This document shows positions 37,854 through 47,094 of a stretch of 64,000 bases of DNA, one piece after another. Made by a program: the position numbers and the translations under genes. How positions within the stretch are numbered: position 1 is the stretch's first letter; each line of letters starts with the position of its first letter. Under the pieces are notes generated by a model. The model saw nothing but the letters and a program-made list of their open reading frames with translations. It was not told the DNA's origin and made no database searches. Where the stretch lies: NCBI RefSeq assembly GCF_033170155.1, contig NZ_CP137079.1, positions 2,728,001 through 2,792,000 of the forward strand, read 5' to 3'. This stretch comes from Raineyella sp. W15-4 (lineage in GTDB: Bacteria > Actinomycetota > Actinomycetes > Propionibacteriales > Propionibacteriaceae).

Positions 37854-38834
37854 TCACAGTTCGTCATCGGTCGCCCCCACCGTCGACGATCCGTCGCGCA
37901 GGTCCGCCCGAGCAGCCGATCGGGGGGCCGCACCGACCGGAGCGACACCCGACCGCTCGACACCCAACCGGGAGCTCGGATGCGCCACCTGCGACAGGAA
38001 GGTCTCCCCCGCCTCCAGCGCGGTGAGCTCGATCGCCGGATCCAGGCCCTGCCGGGCGACCAGGTGCACTCCGACGGTGCCCACCGGGGGCAGGTCCGGC
38101 CGGGTCACCAGGCCTGCCGGCGCCCCACCGATGCTGGGCAACACCGCGGCCCCCAGCCCGGCCCGGACCCCGGCCAGCACACCCTCCAGGGTGGCGGACT
38201 GACCGGCCACGACCGCCCGGTAGCCGTCGGTGGCCAGCGCCGCCAGCGCCCGCTCACGCATCGCGCACGGTTCCTCGAAGGCGACCAGCGGGAAGGTCTC
38301 ACCGTCGGCCGGGGGCTCCCAGTCGGGCGCCGCCCACCAGGTCAGGGGGAAGCGACCGATCTCTCGCCCGCCCTCGGTGCCGCGGGAGGCCAGGATGACC
38401 GCGAAGTCGACCACACCGCGGGCCACGGCCTCCTCCAACTGGGTGGAACGGCCGATCTCGAAGCGGGTCTGCGCGTCCGGGAACGCCGCCCGCAGGGCCC
38501 GGATGAGCTCGGGCAGCAGCTGCTCCGCGCTGTGCTCACTCGACCCGACGACGATGCTCTGCCGTGGGGGATCGAGCAACCGTTCCAGCGCTTCGTCGTG
38601 CACCGCGAGGATCTGACGGGCCTCCGCCAGCACCCGTTCACCCTCCTCGGTGAACTTCATGCCCCGACCGTTCTTCACGAACAGTCGCAGCTTCAGGCCC
38701 CGCTCCAGCAGTCGGACATGCTGGCTCAGGGCGGGCTGGCTGATGTGCAGCACGACCGCCGCCTTGCTGAACCCACCGCACTCGGCGATGGCGACGAGGG
38801 TCCGGAGGTGATCGAGATCCAGAGTCTTTCCCAT
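37854..38834 (-). CDS. LysR-family transcriptional regulator
   Basis: A 326-residue regulator. The N-terminal HTH (LRTLVAIAECGGFSKAAVVL, HISQPALSQHVRLLERGLKL) is followed by a periplasmic-binding-like effector domain (about 90–290) and a disordered C-terminal tail. ATG 38834 gives the usual LysR start; 38867 is possible. It stands between sseA-like and the plus-strand hydrolase operon, making it the obvious candidate to control the island, as CysB/Cbl/SsuR do for sulfur genes elsewhere. The effector is unknown. Confidence 0.9.
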   Translation of the reverse strand: MGKTLDLDHLRTLVAIAECGGFSKAAVVLHISQPALSQHVRLLERGLKLRLFVKNGRGMKFTEEGERVLAEARQILAVHDEALERLLDPPRQSIVVGSSEHSAEQLLPELIRALRAAFPDAQTRFEIGRSTQLEEAVARGVVDFAVILASRGTEGGREIGRFPLTWWAAPDWEPPADGETFPLVAFEEPCAMRERALAALATDGYRAVVAGQSATLEGVLAGVRAGLGAAVLPSIGGAPAGLVTRPDLPPVGTVGVHLVARQGLDPAIELTALEAGETFLSQVAHPSSRLGVERSGVAPVGAAPRSAARADLRDGSSTVGATDDEL

Positions 38835-38846
38835 TCCCCCATTATT

Positions 38847-38863
38847 CAGGTAGGTTTTATTGG
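38847..38863 (-). promoter_or_regulatory. AT-rich motif upstream of lysR
   Basis: On the minus strand this holds ATAAAACCTACCTG, partner of 35517–35533. It is 13 bases upstream of the chosen lysR start and could be an autoregulatory site. Confidence 0.35.
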
Positions 38864-38965
38864 TCATAAGCTTGTCTCATACCGTGGGCCGCGCGACCGC
38901 CGCCCGATCGGCCCGGGGTGACCGACCGATCAGGTTCGCCCATCGGTCGGCATCACGGATCCGTC

Positions 38966-38996
38966 TTGGACCGGGCGGGGCGAGCGTCCCGATACT
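38966..38996 (+). promoter_or_regulatory. Predicted promoter TTGGAC-N19-GATACT (leaderless)
   Basis: TTGGAC (38966) and GATACT (38991) are separated by 19 bases. The ATG at 39004 begins 7 bases after the -10 element, so the transcript would start at or next to the start codon. The same TCTTGGACC -35 block and 19-base spacing recur upstream of the two ABC operons. Confidence 0.6.
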
Positions 38997-39003
38997 CGTG
39001 CCC

Positions 39004-39777
39004 ATGACCATTCTCTCCACACCGATCACGCCCACCGGGTGGCAGGAGCCGGAGGGCGTCGCCGCCCGGGGTACCGTCATCGTGCTCCCCGGGCGGGGCG
39101 AGACGGCCGCCACGTACGGGCGGCTCGGTCGCCGGCTGGCAGCCGACGCCTACCGGGTCCGGGTGCTCCCCCACACCGGACCGGCCGACCCGGTGGTCGC
39201 GGAGCGGCTGCGCAGACTGCTGGCCGACCCCGCCCTGCCGTCGCCGCGGGTCCTGCTCGGCAGCGACACCGGGGCCCTGACGGCCCTACGGCTGGCCGCC
39301 GGGGTGAGCGGGATCCAGGCGGTGGTGGTGGCCGGCACCCCCGACTCCTCGACACCGGCGATCACCACCTGGCAGGAAGAACTGGACGCCCGCACCAGCT
39401 GTCCCACACACCGTCGGGTGCTCGCCGACGACGCCGGCTTCCGCCGCGGAGCACTGACCGATCCGGCCCCCGCAGGGGCTGCCGTGGACCTCTCGTCCGC
39501 CACCTCCGCCGGGCTTCCCCCGGACCTGCCGATCCTCGTACTGCACGGCGGCGCTGACCCGGTCAGCTCGGTCACGGCCGTCCGCACCGCGCTGGCCGGC
39601 GCCGGTCGGCTGCGGGTCGCCGTGGTCGAGGGCGCCCACCACGACGTGCTCAACGACGTCAGCCACCGATCGGTCGCGGCAACGCTGGTGCTCTTCCTGG
39701 AGAGCCTGCGTCTCGACCCGTCGCTGCCGGTCATCGTGCACGGCCCCGACGATCGACCCGGCGCGGAGGAACGATGA
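39004..39777 (+). CDS. Alpha/beta hydrolase
   Basis: A 257-residue hydrolase. GTVIVLPGRGETAATYGRLG is the oxyanion-hole strand; LLGSDTGALTAL takes the place of the nucleophile elbow, with Asp or Ser at the turn (G-S-D-T-G rather than G-x-S-x-G). LPILVLHGGADPVSS and EGAHHDVLND supply the acid and His. The altered elbow makes esterase activity uncertain. It is the first gene of an operon with the GlcD-like oxidase (ATGA overlap) and flavin reductase. Confidence 0.8.
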   Translation: MTILSTPITPTGWQEPEGVAARGTVIVLPGRGETAATYGRLGRRLAADAYRVRVLPHTGPADPVVAERLRRLLADPALPSPRVLLGSDTGALTALRLAAGVSGIQAVVVAGTPDSSTPAITTWQEELDARTSCPTHRRVLADDAGFRRGALTDPAPAGAAVDLSSATSAGLPPDLPILVLHGGADPVSSVTAVRTALAGAGRLRVAVVEGAHHDVLNDVSHRSVAATLVLFLESLRLDPSLPVIVHGPDDRPGAEER

Positions 39778-41108
39778 GTCTGCTCACCGCGGTGCCGTCG
39801 GCGTCCACCGACCCGGAGGCCCGTTCCCGACGCCGGACCGACCGATCGGGACACCCCGGGGCACTGCCGGACACCGTGGTGGTGGCCGACTCGATCGAGG
39901 CGGTCCAGGACACCCTGCGGTGGGCGAACGCCCATCGCGTGCCGGTCATCCCGCGCGGCGCCGGCACCGGCCTGGCCGGCGGCGCCGTCGCGGGGCCGGG
40001 CATCGTCCTCGACCTGTCCGGCCTGGACGCGATCACCGCGCTCGAACCGGTGGACCTGACCGCGGATGTCCAGCCCGGGGTGATCACCGCCGACCTGGAT
40101 CGCGCCGCGGCGGCGTACGGCCTGTGCTACGCGCCGGACCCGGCGAGTGCGGCACTCTCCACCATCGGCGGCAACATCGCCACCAATGCCGGCGGGATGC
40201 GCTGCGTGAAGTACGGCGTGACCCGCGACGCGGTGCTCGGCCTGGACGTCGTCCTGGCCGACGGTCGCCGGATCCGCACCGGCCGGCGCACCACGAAGGG
40301 AGTCGCCGGCCTCGACCTGACCTCCCTGCTCGTCGGTTCGGAGGGCACCCTCGGGGTGATCGTCGGGGCGACCGTCCGACTCACCCCCCGGCCGGACCAG
40401 CTGGCGACCGTCGCGGCAGCCTTCCCGACGGTGGTCGCCGCCGCCACCGCCTGCGCCGAGCTCACCCGTCGGCGCCTGCGGCCCAGCATGCTGGAGCTGC
40501 TCGACCCCGCCACCCTGGCCGTCATCGACCGCCAGCAGGGCACCGAGCTGGCCGCCCGGGGCGGCGCACTGGTGCTGGCCCAGGTGGACGGCCCGGGACT
40601 CCGGGAACAGCTCACCGCGGTCCGGCAGGCGTTCGCGCCACTGGCCGCCGAGGTGCGCGCCACCGAGGATCCCGACGAGGCCGACGCCCTGCTGGCCGCC
40701 CGCCGGCTGGCGCTGCCGTCCATCGAAGCCGAGGCCCACGCCTTGATCGAGGACATCTGCGTGCCGCGGTCCCGGCTCGCCGAGGCGGTCGAGGGCGTGG
40801 CCGCGATCTCCGCCCGCCACGGCGTGGCCACCTACACCTTCGCGCACGCCGGCGACGGCAACCTGCACCCGATCCTCAGCTACGACCGGGGCCTCGACCG
40901 GCCCCCGGCGGAGGTCGAGGCGGCCGGCGACGCGATCTTCTCCCTGGCCCTGGGGCTGGGCGGGACGGTCACCGGCGAGCACGGCATCGGCCTGCTCAAG
41001 CGGGCCTGGCTGGCCCGCGAAGTCGGCACCGACACCCTCGAGGTGTTCCGGTCACTGAAACGGGCGCTCGATCCCCACGACATCCTCAACCCCGGGAAGG
41101 CCCTGTGA
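39774..41108 (+). CDS. GlcD-like FAD-linked oxidase
   Basis: A 444-residue flavoenzyme of the glycolate oxidase/D-lactate dehydrogenase family. The FAD domain shows VPVIPRGAGTGLAGGAVAGP, STIGGNIATNAGGMRCVKYG and LVGSEGTLGVIVGATVRLTP. The C-terminal FAD-oxidase domain has FAHAGDGNLHPILSYD and GTVTGEHGIG. It oxidises a 2-hydroxyacid to a 2-oxoacid. In this cluster it may process the carbon product left after sulfur removal. Start overlaps the previous stop by four bases. Confidence 0.9.
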   Translation: MSLLTAVPSASTDPEARSRRRTDRSGHPGALPDTVVVADSIEAVQDTLRWANAHRVPVIPRGAGTGLAGGAVAGPGIVLDLSGLDAITALEPVDLTADVQPGVITADLDRAAAAYGLCYAPDPASAALSTIGGNIATNAGGMRCVKYGVTRDAVLGLDVVLADGRRIRTGRRTTKGVAGLDLTSLLVGSEGTLGVIVGATVRLTPRPDQLATVAAAFPTVVAAATACAELTRRRLRPSMLELLDPATLAVIDRQQGTELAARGGALVLAQVDGPGLREQLTAVRQAFAPLAAEVRATEDPDEADALLAARRLALPSIEAEAHALIEDICVPRSRLAEAVEGVAAISARHGVATYTFAHAGDGNLHPILSYDRGLDRPPAEVEAAGDAIFSLALGLGGTVTGEHGIGLLKRAWLAREVGTDTLEVFRSLKRALDPHDILNPGKAL

Positions 41109-41109
41109 G

Positions 41110-41607
41110 ATGACCCATTCCGCCCGCTCGACGACCGCGGTGGCCCTCGACGACTTCCGTGCGGTGATGGCACAGATCGCCGGGTCGGTGGCAGTCGTCA
41201 CCACCGTGGACGACGGCACACCGTACGGCAGCACGGTGACGGCCTTCGTGTCGCTGTCGTTGGAGCCGCCGATGATGCTGGTGTCGCTGGCACAGACCTC
41301 GAGCCTGCTGCAGCACCTGCGGCTCGGCAGCCGCCTGGGCGTCAACGTGCTCGCCGCAGACCAGGCCCCGCTGGCCACCCGGTTCAGCCGACGCGACATC
41401 GACCGGTTCGCCGGGGTGCCCTGGCGCCTCGAGGCAGGCACCGCCGCGCTGGCCGACGTGCACGCCTGGTCGGCACTGAGCGTCGGCCAGCTGATCGAGG
41501 CGGGCGACCACGTCCTGCTGCTGGGCGACGTGATCGACGCCCGGACCGGCGGTGGACGGCCGCTCACCTACTGGCACCGCGGCTACGGCAGCCACCACGC
41601 CTTCTGA
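41110..41607 (+). CDS. Flavin reductase (FMN-binding, SsuE/DszD-type role)
   Basis: A 165-residue flavin-reductase-domain protein: FRAVMAQIAGSVAVVTTVDD, STVTAFVSLSLEPPMMLVSL and LGVNVLAADQAPLATRFSRR. It would reduce FMN with NAD(P)H and pass FMNH2 to the six luciferase-like monooxygenases and the DszC-like oxidase of the island. It is the only such reductase in the window. It starts one base after the oxidase stop. Confidence 0.92.
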   Translation: MTHSARSTTAVALDDFRAVMAQIAGSVAVVTTVDDGTPYGSTVTAFVSLSLEPPMMLVSLAQTSSLLQHLRLGSRLGVNVLAADQAPLATRFSRRDIDRFAGVPWRLEAGTAALADVHAWSALSVGQLIEAGDHVLLLGDVIDARTGGGRPLTYWHRGYGSHHAF

Positions 41608-41755
41608 CCCCTGCTGCCCCTCGGGGAACCCGTCCTCCCGGGGGGCTCGGCGTGGGCCGTCCGGGACCGGACCGCGGGACATCACTGGCTCCACACATCC
41701 AGTCAGATTAACGTAACCATTCACTCCACTTATCGATCGACATCGCCCTTCAGTC

Positions 41756-41786
41756 TTGGACCCCGAGAACATCGGGACCCTAGGGT
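41756..41786 (+). promoter_or_regulatory. Predicted promoter TTGGAC-N19-TAGGGT for ABC operon 1
   Basis: TTGGAC (41756) and TAGGGT (41781) are 19 bases apart and lie 47 bases before the GTG of the first permease gene. A 12-base palindrome, GACCCTAGGGTC (41776–41787), overlaps the -10 and could be an operator. Confidence 0.55.
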
Positions 41787-41832
41787 CGTAGCCAGATACC
41801 ACACCAAATCCATCGTTTATCAGGAGATTCCG

Positions 41833-42852
41833 GTGACCCTGCTCGCGACACCTCGGCTCGGCCAGGAGACCGTCGACGCCGTCGACCCGGTCGGCCCTGA
41901 CTCCGGCGGTCGGCGCCGGCTGCGCTGGCCGTTCTCCCGCCGCTATCTCCTGGGCCGTACGGTCAACGCCGCGATCGCCGTCTGGGCGGTGCTGACGATC
42001 GTCTTCTTCGCCCTGCACCTGACCGGGAATCCGGCGGTGCTGCTGGTCTCCCCGGACGCCTCCAGGAGCGACGTCGAGCGGATCTCCGCCCAGCTCGGCT
42101 TCGACAAGCCGCTCATCGTGCAGTACGGCATCTTCCTCGCCCAGATCGCCGGCGGGCACTTCCCGGCCTCGATCCGCTACGGCACCGACCCACTGGCGAT
42201 CGTCCTCTCCCGGCTGCCGGCCACCCTGCTGCTCGGCGGCACCGGGCTGGTGGCAGGCGTGCTGCTGGGGCTGACGGCCGGCTACTGGGCGGCGGTCGGC
42301 CGCAACGGACGGCTGCGGCGGGTGCCGGTCAGCATCCTGACCGCCTTCGAGGCGGTGCCCAGCTTCTTCCTCAGCGTCGTGTTCATCGCCCTGTTCGCGA
42401 TCACCTGGCCAGTGCTGCCGATCGCCGGCAACGACAGCCCGGCCGCGCTGGTGCTGCCCGCCACGGTGATCGCCCTCGCCCTTGCCGCCCCGATCGCCCG
42501 GGTCTTCCGCACCTCGCTCACCGAGGTGCTCGACGCGGACCACGTACGTCTCGCCGAGGCCAAAGGCCTGTCGGCCACCACCGTCACCCTGCGCCACGTG
42601 GTGGTGAACTCGCTGGCACCGGTGGTCAACGTCGTCGGCGTCCAGGCCGGCGTGGTGCTGGGCGGGGCGGTGGTCACCGAGTCCGTGTTCAGCTGGCCGG
42701 GCGTCGGGCAGCTGGCCACCTCCGCCATCGCCTCCCGCGACTATCCCGTCGTGTTGGCCTCAGTCACCCTGATCGCGGTCGGCTTCGTCCTGATCAACCT
42801 GGTGGTCGACGCCGCGGCGGCCCTGCTCGACCCGCGAGGGGGCCGGCGATGA
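41833..42852 (+). CDS. Opp/Dpp-type ABC importer permease 1 (DppB-like)
   Basis: A 339-residue permease with six membrane helices. WAVLTIVFFALHLTGNPAVL begins the DppB-type N-terminal region; the EAA loop is LAEAKGLSATTVTLRHVVVN (about 238–257), and VVTESVFSWPGVGQLATSAI is family-typical. GTG start after AGGAG. It forms the channel with the next gene's product for the substrate delivered by the lipoprotein at 45481–47028. Confidence 0.93.
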   Translation: MTLLATPRLGQETVDAVDPVGPDSGGRRRLRWPFSRRYLLGRTVNAAIAVWAVLTIVFFALHLTGNPAVLLVSPDASRSDVERISAQLGFDKPLIVQYGIFLAQIAGGHFPASIRYGTDPLAIVLSRLPATLLLGGTGLVAGVLLGLTAGYWAAVGRNGRLRRVPVSILTAFEAVPSFFLSVVFIALFAITWPVLPIAGNDSPAALVLPATVIALALAAPIARVFRTSLTEVLDADHVRLAEAKGLSATTVTLRHVVVNSLAPVVNVVGVQAGVVLGGAVVTESVFSWPGVGQLATSAIASRDYPVVLASVTLIAVGFVLINLVVDAAAALLDPRGGRR

Positions 42853-43754
42853 ACCACGCAGTCACCGATACCGATCCGGCCACCACCACGATCCTCCCGG
42901 AGGAACCTGCCGGCACGGCCCGCCGGCGACCGCTCGTCTCGACCGGGGTGCTGCTCGCCGCAGCCTACCTGCTGGCCGTCGTCGCCCTCGCCCTGCTCGC
43001 ACCGGTCCTCGCCCCGCAGGGCTACGACGCCCAGGATGTGGCGGCGCGCTACACCGAACCGTCCTGGTTCCTCGGCCCGCATCCCTTCGGCACCGACGAA
43101 CTGGGCCGCGACCTGCTGGTCCGGGTCCTCTACGGGGCCCGTCCGGCGCTGGCGATCAGCCTCACCGCGGCACTGCTCGCCACCGCGATCGGCGTCACCC
43201 TGTCCCTGCTGGCAGTCTTCGGGGGCCCGTTCTGGGACGGCCTGATGGGCCGGTTGGCCGACGTGCAGCTGGCGATCCCGTCGATCCTGCTGGCCCTGGT
43301 GGTGCTCGCCTTCGCCGGCACCGGCTTCGTCGCCCTCGTTGCGGTCCTCGCGGTGGGTGCCTGGGTGCTCACCTTCCGGATCATCCGGGCCCACGCGGCC
43401 GGGATCGCCACCCTCCCGTACGTCGAGGCCGCCCGGCTCAGCGGCGCCGGGACGCTCGGGGTGCTCACCCGCCACGTCCTGCCGGCGTCGGTCCCGCTGC
43501 TGATCGTGGCGATGACGCTGAACTTCTCCTCGGTGCTGATCCTGGAGTCCAGCCTGGGCTACCTCGGACTCGGCGTGCAGCCGCCGCAGCCCGACTGGGG
43601 ACAGTTGGTCGCCTCCGGCCAGGCACAGCTGGCCGGCGCCTGGTGGATCTCGATCATCCCCGGCGTGGCCATCGTGCTGACGGTCGTCAGCCTGCAGGTC
43701 GTCGGTGACCGACTGGCCGACCACTTCTCCCTCGCCGCCCTGAAGGAGCGCTGA
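42849..43754 (+). CDS. Opp/Dpp-type ABC importer permease 2 (DppC-like)
   Basis: A 301-residue permease with the DppC signature LGPHPFGTDELGRDLLVRVLYGARPAL-type segment near residue 75 and EAA loop VEAARLSGAGTLGVLTRHVL. About six membrane helices. Start overlaps the previous stop (ATGA). Forms the heterodimeric pore with the DppB-like protein. Confidence 0.93.
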   Translation: MNHAVTDTDPATTTILPEEPAGTARRRPLVSTGVLLAAAYLLAVVALALLAPVLAPQGYDAQDVAARYTEPSWFLGPHPFGTDELGRDLLVRVLYGARPALAISLTAALLATAIGVTLSLLAVFGGPFWDGLMGRLADVQLAIPSILLALVVLAFAGTGFVALVAVLAVGAWVLTFRIIRAHAAGIATLPYVEAARLSGAGTLGVLTRHVLPASVPLLIVAMTLNFSSVLILESSLGYLGLGVQPPQPDWGQLVASGQAQLAGAWWISIIPGVAIVLTVVSLQVVGDRLADHFSLAALKER

Positions 43755-43755
43755 C

Positions 43756-45444
43756 ATGACCGAGACCAGCGTCGAGCCACGGACCGTCCCACCGCTCACC
43801 CACGCCGATCCGGCACCGTTCGATCCGACACCATTGCTGGCGGTCCGGGGCCTCACCGTGGGCACCACCCGGGGCGCGGAACTGGTGCACGACGTCACTT
43901 TCTCGGTGGCCGCCGGCTTCTCCCTGGGCATCGTCGGTGAATCGGGCTCCGGCAAGACGATGACGGCGATGGCCGTCGCCGGCCTGCTCCCCCGCAACGT
44001 CGCGGTCACCGCCGGCAGCGTCCGGGTCGCCGGCCAGGACGTGACGGCCCGCACCGACGCCGAGCGCCGCGTCCTGCTCCGCGACACCTTCGGGGTGGTC
44101 TTCCAGAACCCCACGGTGACACTGAACCCCCGGCTGACGATCGGCGCCCAACTGCGCGAGGCGCTGCCACCGGAGCTCCGCCGCCACCGGCCCGCGGCCC
44201 GGGCGCGGAGCCTGGAGCTGCTCGACCACGTCGGCGTCCCGCGCGCCGCCGAACGGCTCACCGCCTACCCGCACGAACTGTCCGGCGGCCTCAACCAGCG
44301 CATCGTGATCGCCATCGCGGTCGCCCGCCGCCCCCGGATCCTGATCGCCGACGAGGCCACCACCGCGCTGGACGTCAGCGTCCAGAAGCAGGTGCTCGAC
44401 CTGATCGACCGGCTGCGCGCCGAGCTCGACCTGGCGGTGATCATGGTCAGCCACGACATGGGCGTGATCGCCGACCGCACCGACGAGGTGCTGGTGCTCA
44501 AGGACGGCCACCGGGTCGAACAGGGTCCCGTCGACCGGTTGATCACCGGGCCGCGGCACCCCTACACCCGGACCCTGCTGGACGCCGTACCGAGCCTCGA
44601 CGCCCCCGCCCCACCACCGCCCACCGACGACCGCCCGGTCCTGATCGAGGCCCGTGACCTGGTCCGGACGTTCAGCGCGCACGGCCAGGGTGCCGGCGTC
44701 ATCCGCGCGGTCGACCATGTCGACCTGACCCTGCACGGCGGTCAGGCACTCGGGGTGGTCGGCGAGTCCGGCTCCGGCAAGACCACCCTGGCGCGGATCC
44801 TGGTCGGACTGGACCGGCCGGACGAGGGTGGGCTCAGCGCGCTCGGCACGCCGATCCGCGGCACGACGATCGCCCGGCGACGCCGCCAGCTGCAGGACGT
44901 GCAGTACGTCTTCCAGGACCCGTGGTCCGCGCTGGACCCGCGGCAGACGGTCGAGGAGATCATCGCCGAACCCATCCAGCTCTCCGGCACCCCCGACCAG
45001 CGCCGGCAGGTGAGCCGGCTGGTCGCCGGTCTGCTGGAGGACGTCCGGCTGCCCACCTCGTACGCGGACCGCACACCGCACCAGCTCTCCGGCGGCCAGC
45101 GCCAGCGAGTGGTGATCGCCCGGGCCCTCGCCCTGGGGCCGCGGGTGGTGGTCGCCGACGAGCCGGTCTCCGCCCTCGATCTGTCGGTGCAGGCCACCGT
45201 GCTGGACCTGCTGGCCCGGCTGCGTGAGGAGCACGACCTGTCCTACGTGGTCATCTCCCACGACCTCGCGGTGATCAAACGCCTCTGCACCGACGTCCTC
45301 GTGATGCGGGAGGGCCGCGTCGTGGAGCGCGGCCGCACCGACGACATCTTCACCACCCCCACCGATCCCTACACCCGACTGCTGCTGGACGCGATCCCGG
45401 GCCGTGACCGGCTCCATCGGTCCGGGCAGCGTCCCACCCCCTGA
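43756..45444 (+). CDS. Fused Opp/Dpp-type ATPase (DppD–DppF)
   Basis: A 562-residue protein with two ATPase domains. The first has Walker A GIVGESGSGKTMTAMAVAGL, signature LSGGLNQR and Walker B ILIADEATTALD. The second has GESGSGKTTLARILVGL, signature LSGGQRQR and VVVADEPVSALD. Each domain is followed by the PYTR oligopeptide-ATPase tail (HPYTRTLLDAVP, DPYTRLLLDAIP). It energises the two permeases encoded before it. Confidence 0.95.
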   Translation: MTETSVEPRTVPPLTHADPAPFDPTPLLAVRGLTVGTTRGAELVHDVTFSVAAGFSLGIVGESGSGKTMTAMAVAGLLPRNVAVTAGSVRVAGQDVTARTDAERRVLLRDTFGVVFQNPTVTLNPRLTIGAQLREALPPELRRHRPAARARSLELLDHVGVPRAAERLTAYPHELSGGLNQRIVIAIAVARRPRILIADEATTALDVSVQKQVLDLIDRLRAELDLAVIMVSHDMGVIADRTDEVLVLKDGHRVEQGPVDRLITGPRHPYTRTLLDAVPSLDAPAPPPPTDDRPVLIEARDLVRTFSAHGQGAGVIRAVDHVDLTLHGGQALGVVGESGSGKTTLARILVGLDRPDEGGLSALGTPIRGTTIARRRRQLQDVQYVFQDPWSALDPRQTVEEIIAEPIQLSGTPDQRRQVSRLVAGLLEDVRLPTSYADRTPHQLSGGQRQRVVIARALALGPRVVVADEPVSALDLSVQATVLDLLARLREEHDLSYVVISHDLAVIKRLCTDVLVMREGRVVERGRTDDIFTTPTDPYTRLLLDAIPGRDRLHRSGQRPTP

Positions 45445-45480
45445 CCCGCCTCACCCCTGACCCGCCGAAAAGGACCCACC

Positions 45481-47028
45481 ATGTCCCCCTCCCCCCGCAC
45501 CCGCCTCCTCGCCGCCGCAGTGGCCCTGCTGGCTCTCGCCCCGCTGGCGGCCTGCGGCACCGCCAACGGCAGCAGCGGCGCGCCCGCCGGTGACAATCTC
45601 GTCATCGGCATCTCCCGCAAGCTGACCGCCCTGGATCCCGCCAAGGGCAGCTCGGTCGACGGCGACGGCTCCATCCAGCGAGCCATCTACGAGGGCCTCA
45701 CCAGCTACGACGCGAACCAGCAGCTGCAGCCCCAGCTGGCGACCTCGTGGCAACAGACCGACCAGACCACCTGGACCTTCACTCTCCGCGACGGGGTCAC
45801 CTTCAGCGACGGCAGCCCGTTCACCGCCTCCGACGTGGTGTTCACCTTCAACCGGTACCTGGATCCGAACACGAAGATCACCACCGCGGCAGCGGTCAAG
45901 GCGTTCGTCTCCTCGGTCGAGGCACCCGACGACCACACCGTCGTCATCCACACCAAGGGCCCCTACCTCGACCTCCCGGACCGGCTGGCCAACTTCTTCA
46001 TCCAGGACGAGACCTTCGTCAAGGCGCACCCCGACGACGTCAAGGCCGCCGTCGGCACCGGACCGTACGTGCTGGACACGGTGGACCTGGAGAACGGCGC
46101 CACCCTGCACCGCAACGACAGCTACTGGGGGGCCGAGCCGCAGTGGAAGACGGTGGCCTACAAGGTGCTGGAGACCGAGGCGGCGCGGGTCCAGGCCGCC
46201 CAGGCCGGCAGCATCGACGTCGCCATCCAGTACGAGCCGGCCGACCTCAAGCTGTTCGGCAAGAGCAAGGACTACACCACCGGCTCGCAGTGGTCCTCGT
46301 GGAACAACACCCTGCGGCTGAACGAGAACATCAAGCCGCTGGACGACGTCCGGGTCCGCCAGGCGCTGAACTACGCCATCGACAAGCAGGCGATCATCCG
46401 CGACGTGCTCGGCGCCGACGTCCAGCCGCTGGCCGGCCAGGCCCTGGCCGCGCCGTACGACAAGGTCAACCCGGATCTCACCGCCTATCCGTACGATCCG
46501 GCGAAGGCCCGCCAGCTGCTGGCGGAGGCCGGCTACCCGCAGGGCTTCGACATCGAACTCGGGCTGAGCACCGGGACGTACGTGGCGCAGGACGCCGCCG
46601 CCCAGGTCATCGCCAAGCAGCTCGGCGAGGTCGGGGTGCGGGTCAACATCACCCAGCAGGCGTTCCCGAACTGGGTGCAGCGGACCTACTCCGACCAGAA
46701 CGCGCCGGGCCTCTACTACATCGGCTACACCTCCGGCTACAAGGCGATCGCCGAGCGGCTGCGGACGTACGCCACCAGCAACGCCCAGACCCACTACGCC
46801 CAGCCGGACACCACCTACGACGGCCTGGTGGCCAAGGTCACCACGGCCACCACCGCCGAGGAGCAGCAGCAGTACGCGAACCAGGCCACCGCACAGTTCC
46901 GGGACCAGGCTCACGTCGTCTTCCTGTGGCCCCAGCCGCTCACCTACGTGGTCCGCAAGAACCTGCAGTGGACCCCGCGCCCCGAGCACTGGCTGGAGCC
47001 GCAGGAGTTCTCCCCCAAGGCCTCCTGA
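45481..47028 (+). CDS. Substrate-binding lipoprotein of ABC importer 1
   Basis: A 515-residue SBP family-5 protein. The signal peptide ends in lipobox PLAAC (Cys about 21). TALDPAKGSSVDGDGSIQRA, AIYEGLTSYDANQQLQPQLA, WTFTLRDGVTFSDGSPFTAS and VRQALNYAIDKQAI are standard landmarks. The family binds peptides, nickel chelates, glutathione and other solutes. Here, with the desulfurising monooxygenases downstream, a sulfur-containing peptide or amino-acid conjugate is a reasonable guess. Confidence 0.92.
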   Translation: MSPSPRTRLLAAAVALLALAPLAACGTANGSSGAPAGDNLVIGISRKLTALDPAKGSSVDGDGSIQRAIYEGLTSYDANQQLQPQLATSWQQTDQTTWTFTLRDGVTFSDGSPFTASDVVFTFNRYLDPNTKITTAAAVKAFVSSVEAPDDHTVVIHTKGPYLDLPDRLANFFIQDETFVKAHPDDVKAAVGTGPYVLDTVDLENGATLHRNDSYWGAEPQWKTVAYKVLETEAARVQAAQAGSIDVAIQYEPADLKLFGKSKDYTTGSQWSSWNNTLRLNENIKPLDDVRVRQALNYAIDKQAIIRDVLGADVQPLAGQALAAPYDKVNPDLTAYPYDPAKARQLLAEAGYPQGFDIELGLSTGTYVAQDAAAQVIAKQLGEVGVRVNITQQAFPNWVQRTYSDQNAPGLYYIGYTSGYKAIAERLRTYATSNAQTHYAQPDTTYDGLVAKVTTATTAEEQQQYANQATAQFRDQAHVVFLWPQPLTYVVRKNLQWTPRPEHWLEPQEFSPKAS

Positions 47029-47094
47029 GACCTCCCTCCACCGAGCATCCCTCCGCAGCAAGTCAGAGCGGAAAGACAGAAAGGACGTGACACG

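Noticed and set aside
43687-45417. Long minus-strand frame opposite the fused ATPase
   Set aside because: Shadow of the DppD–DppF ATPase, whose two Walker and signature motif sets are intact.
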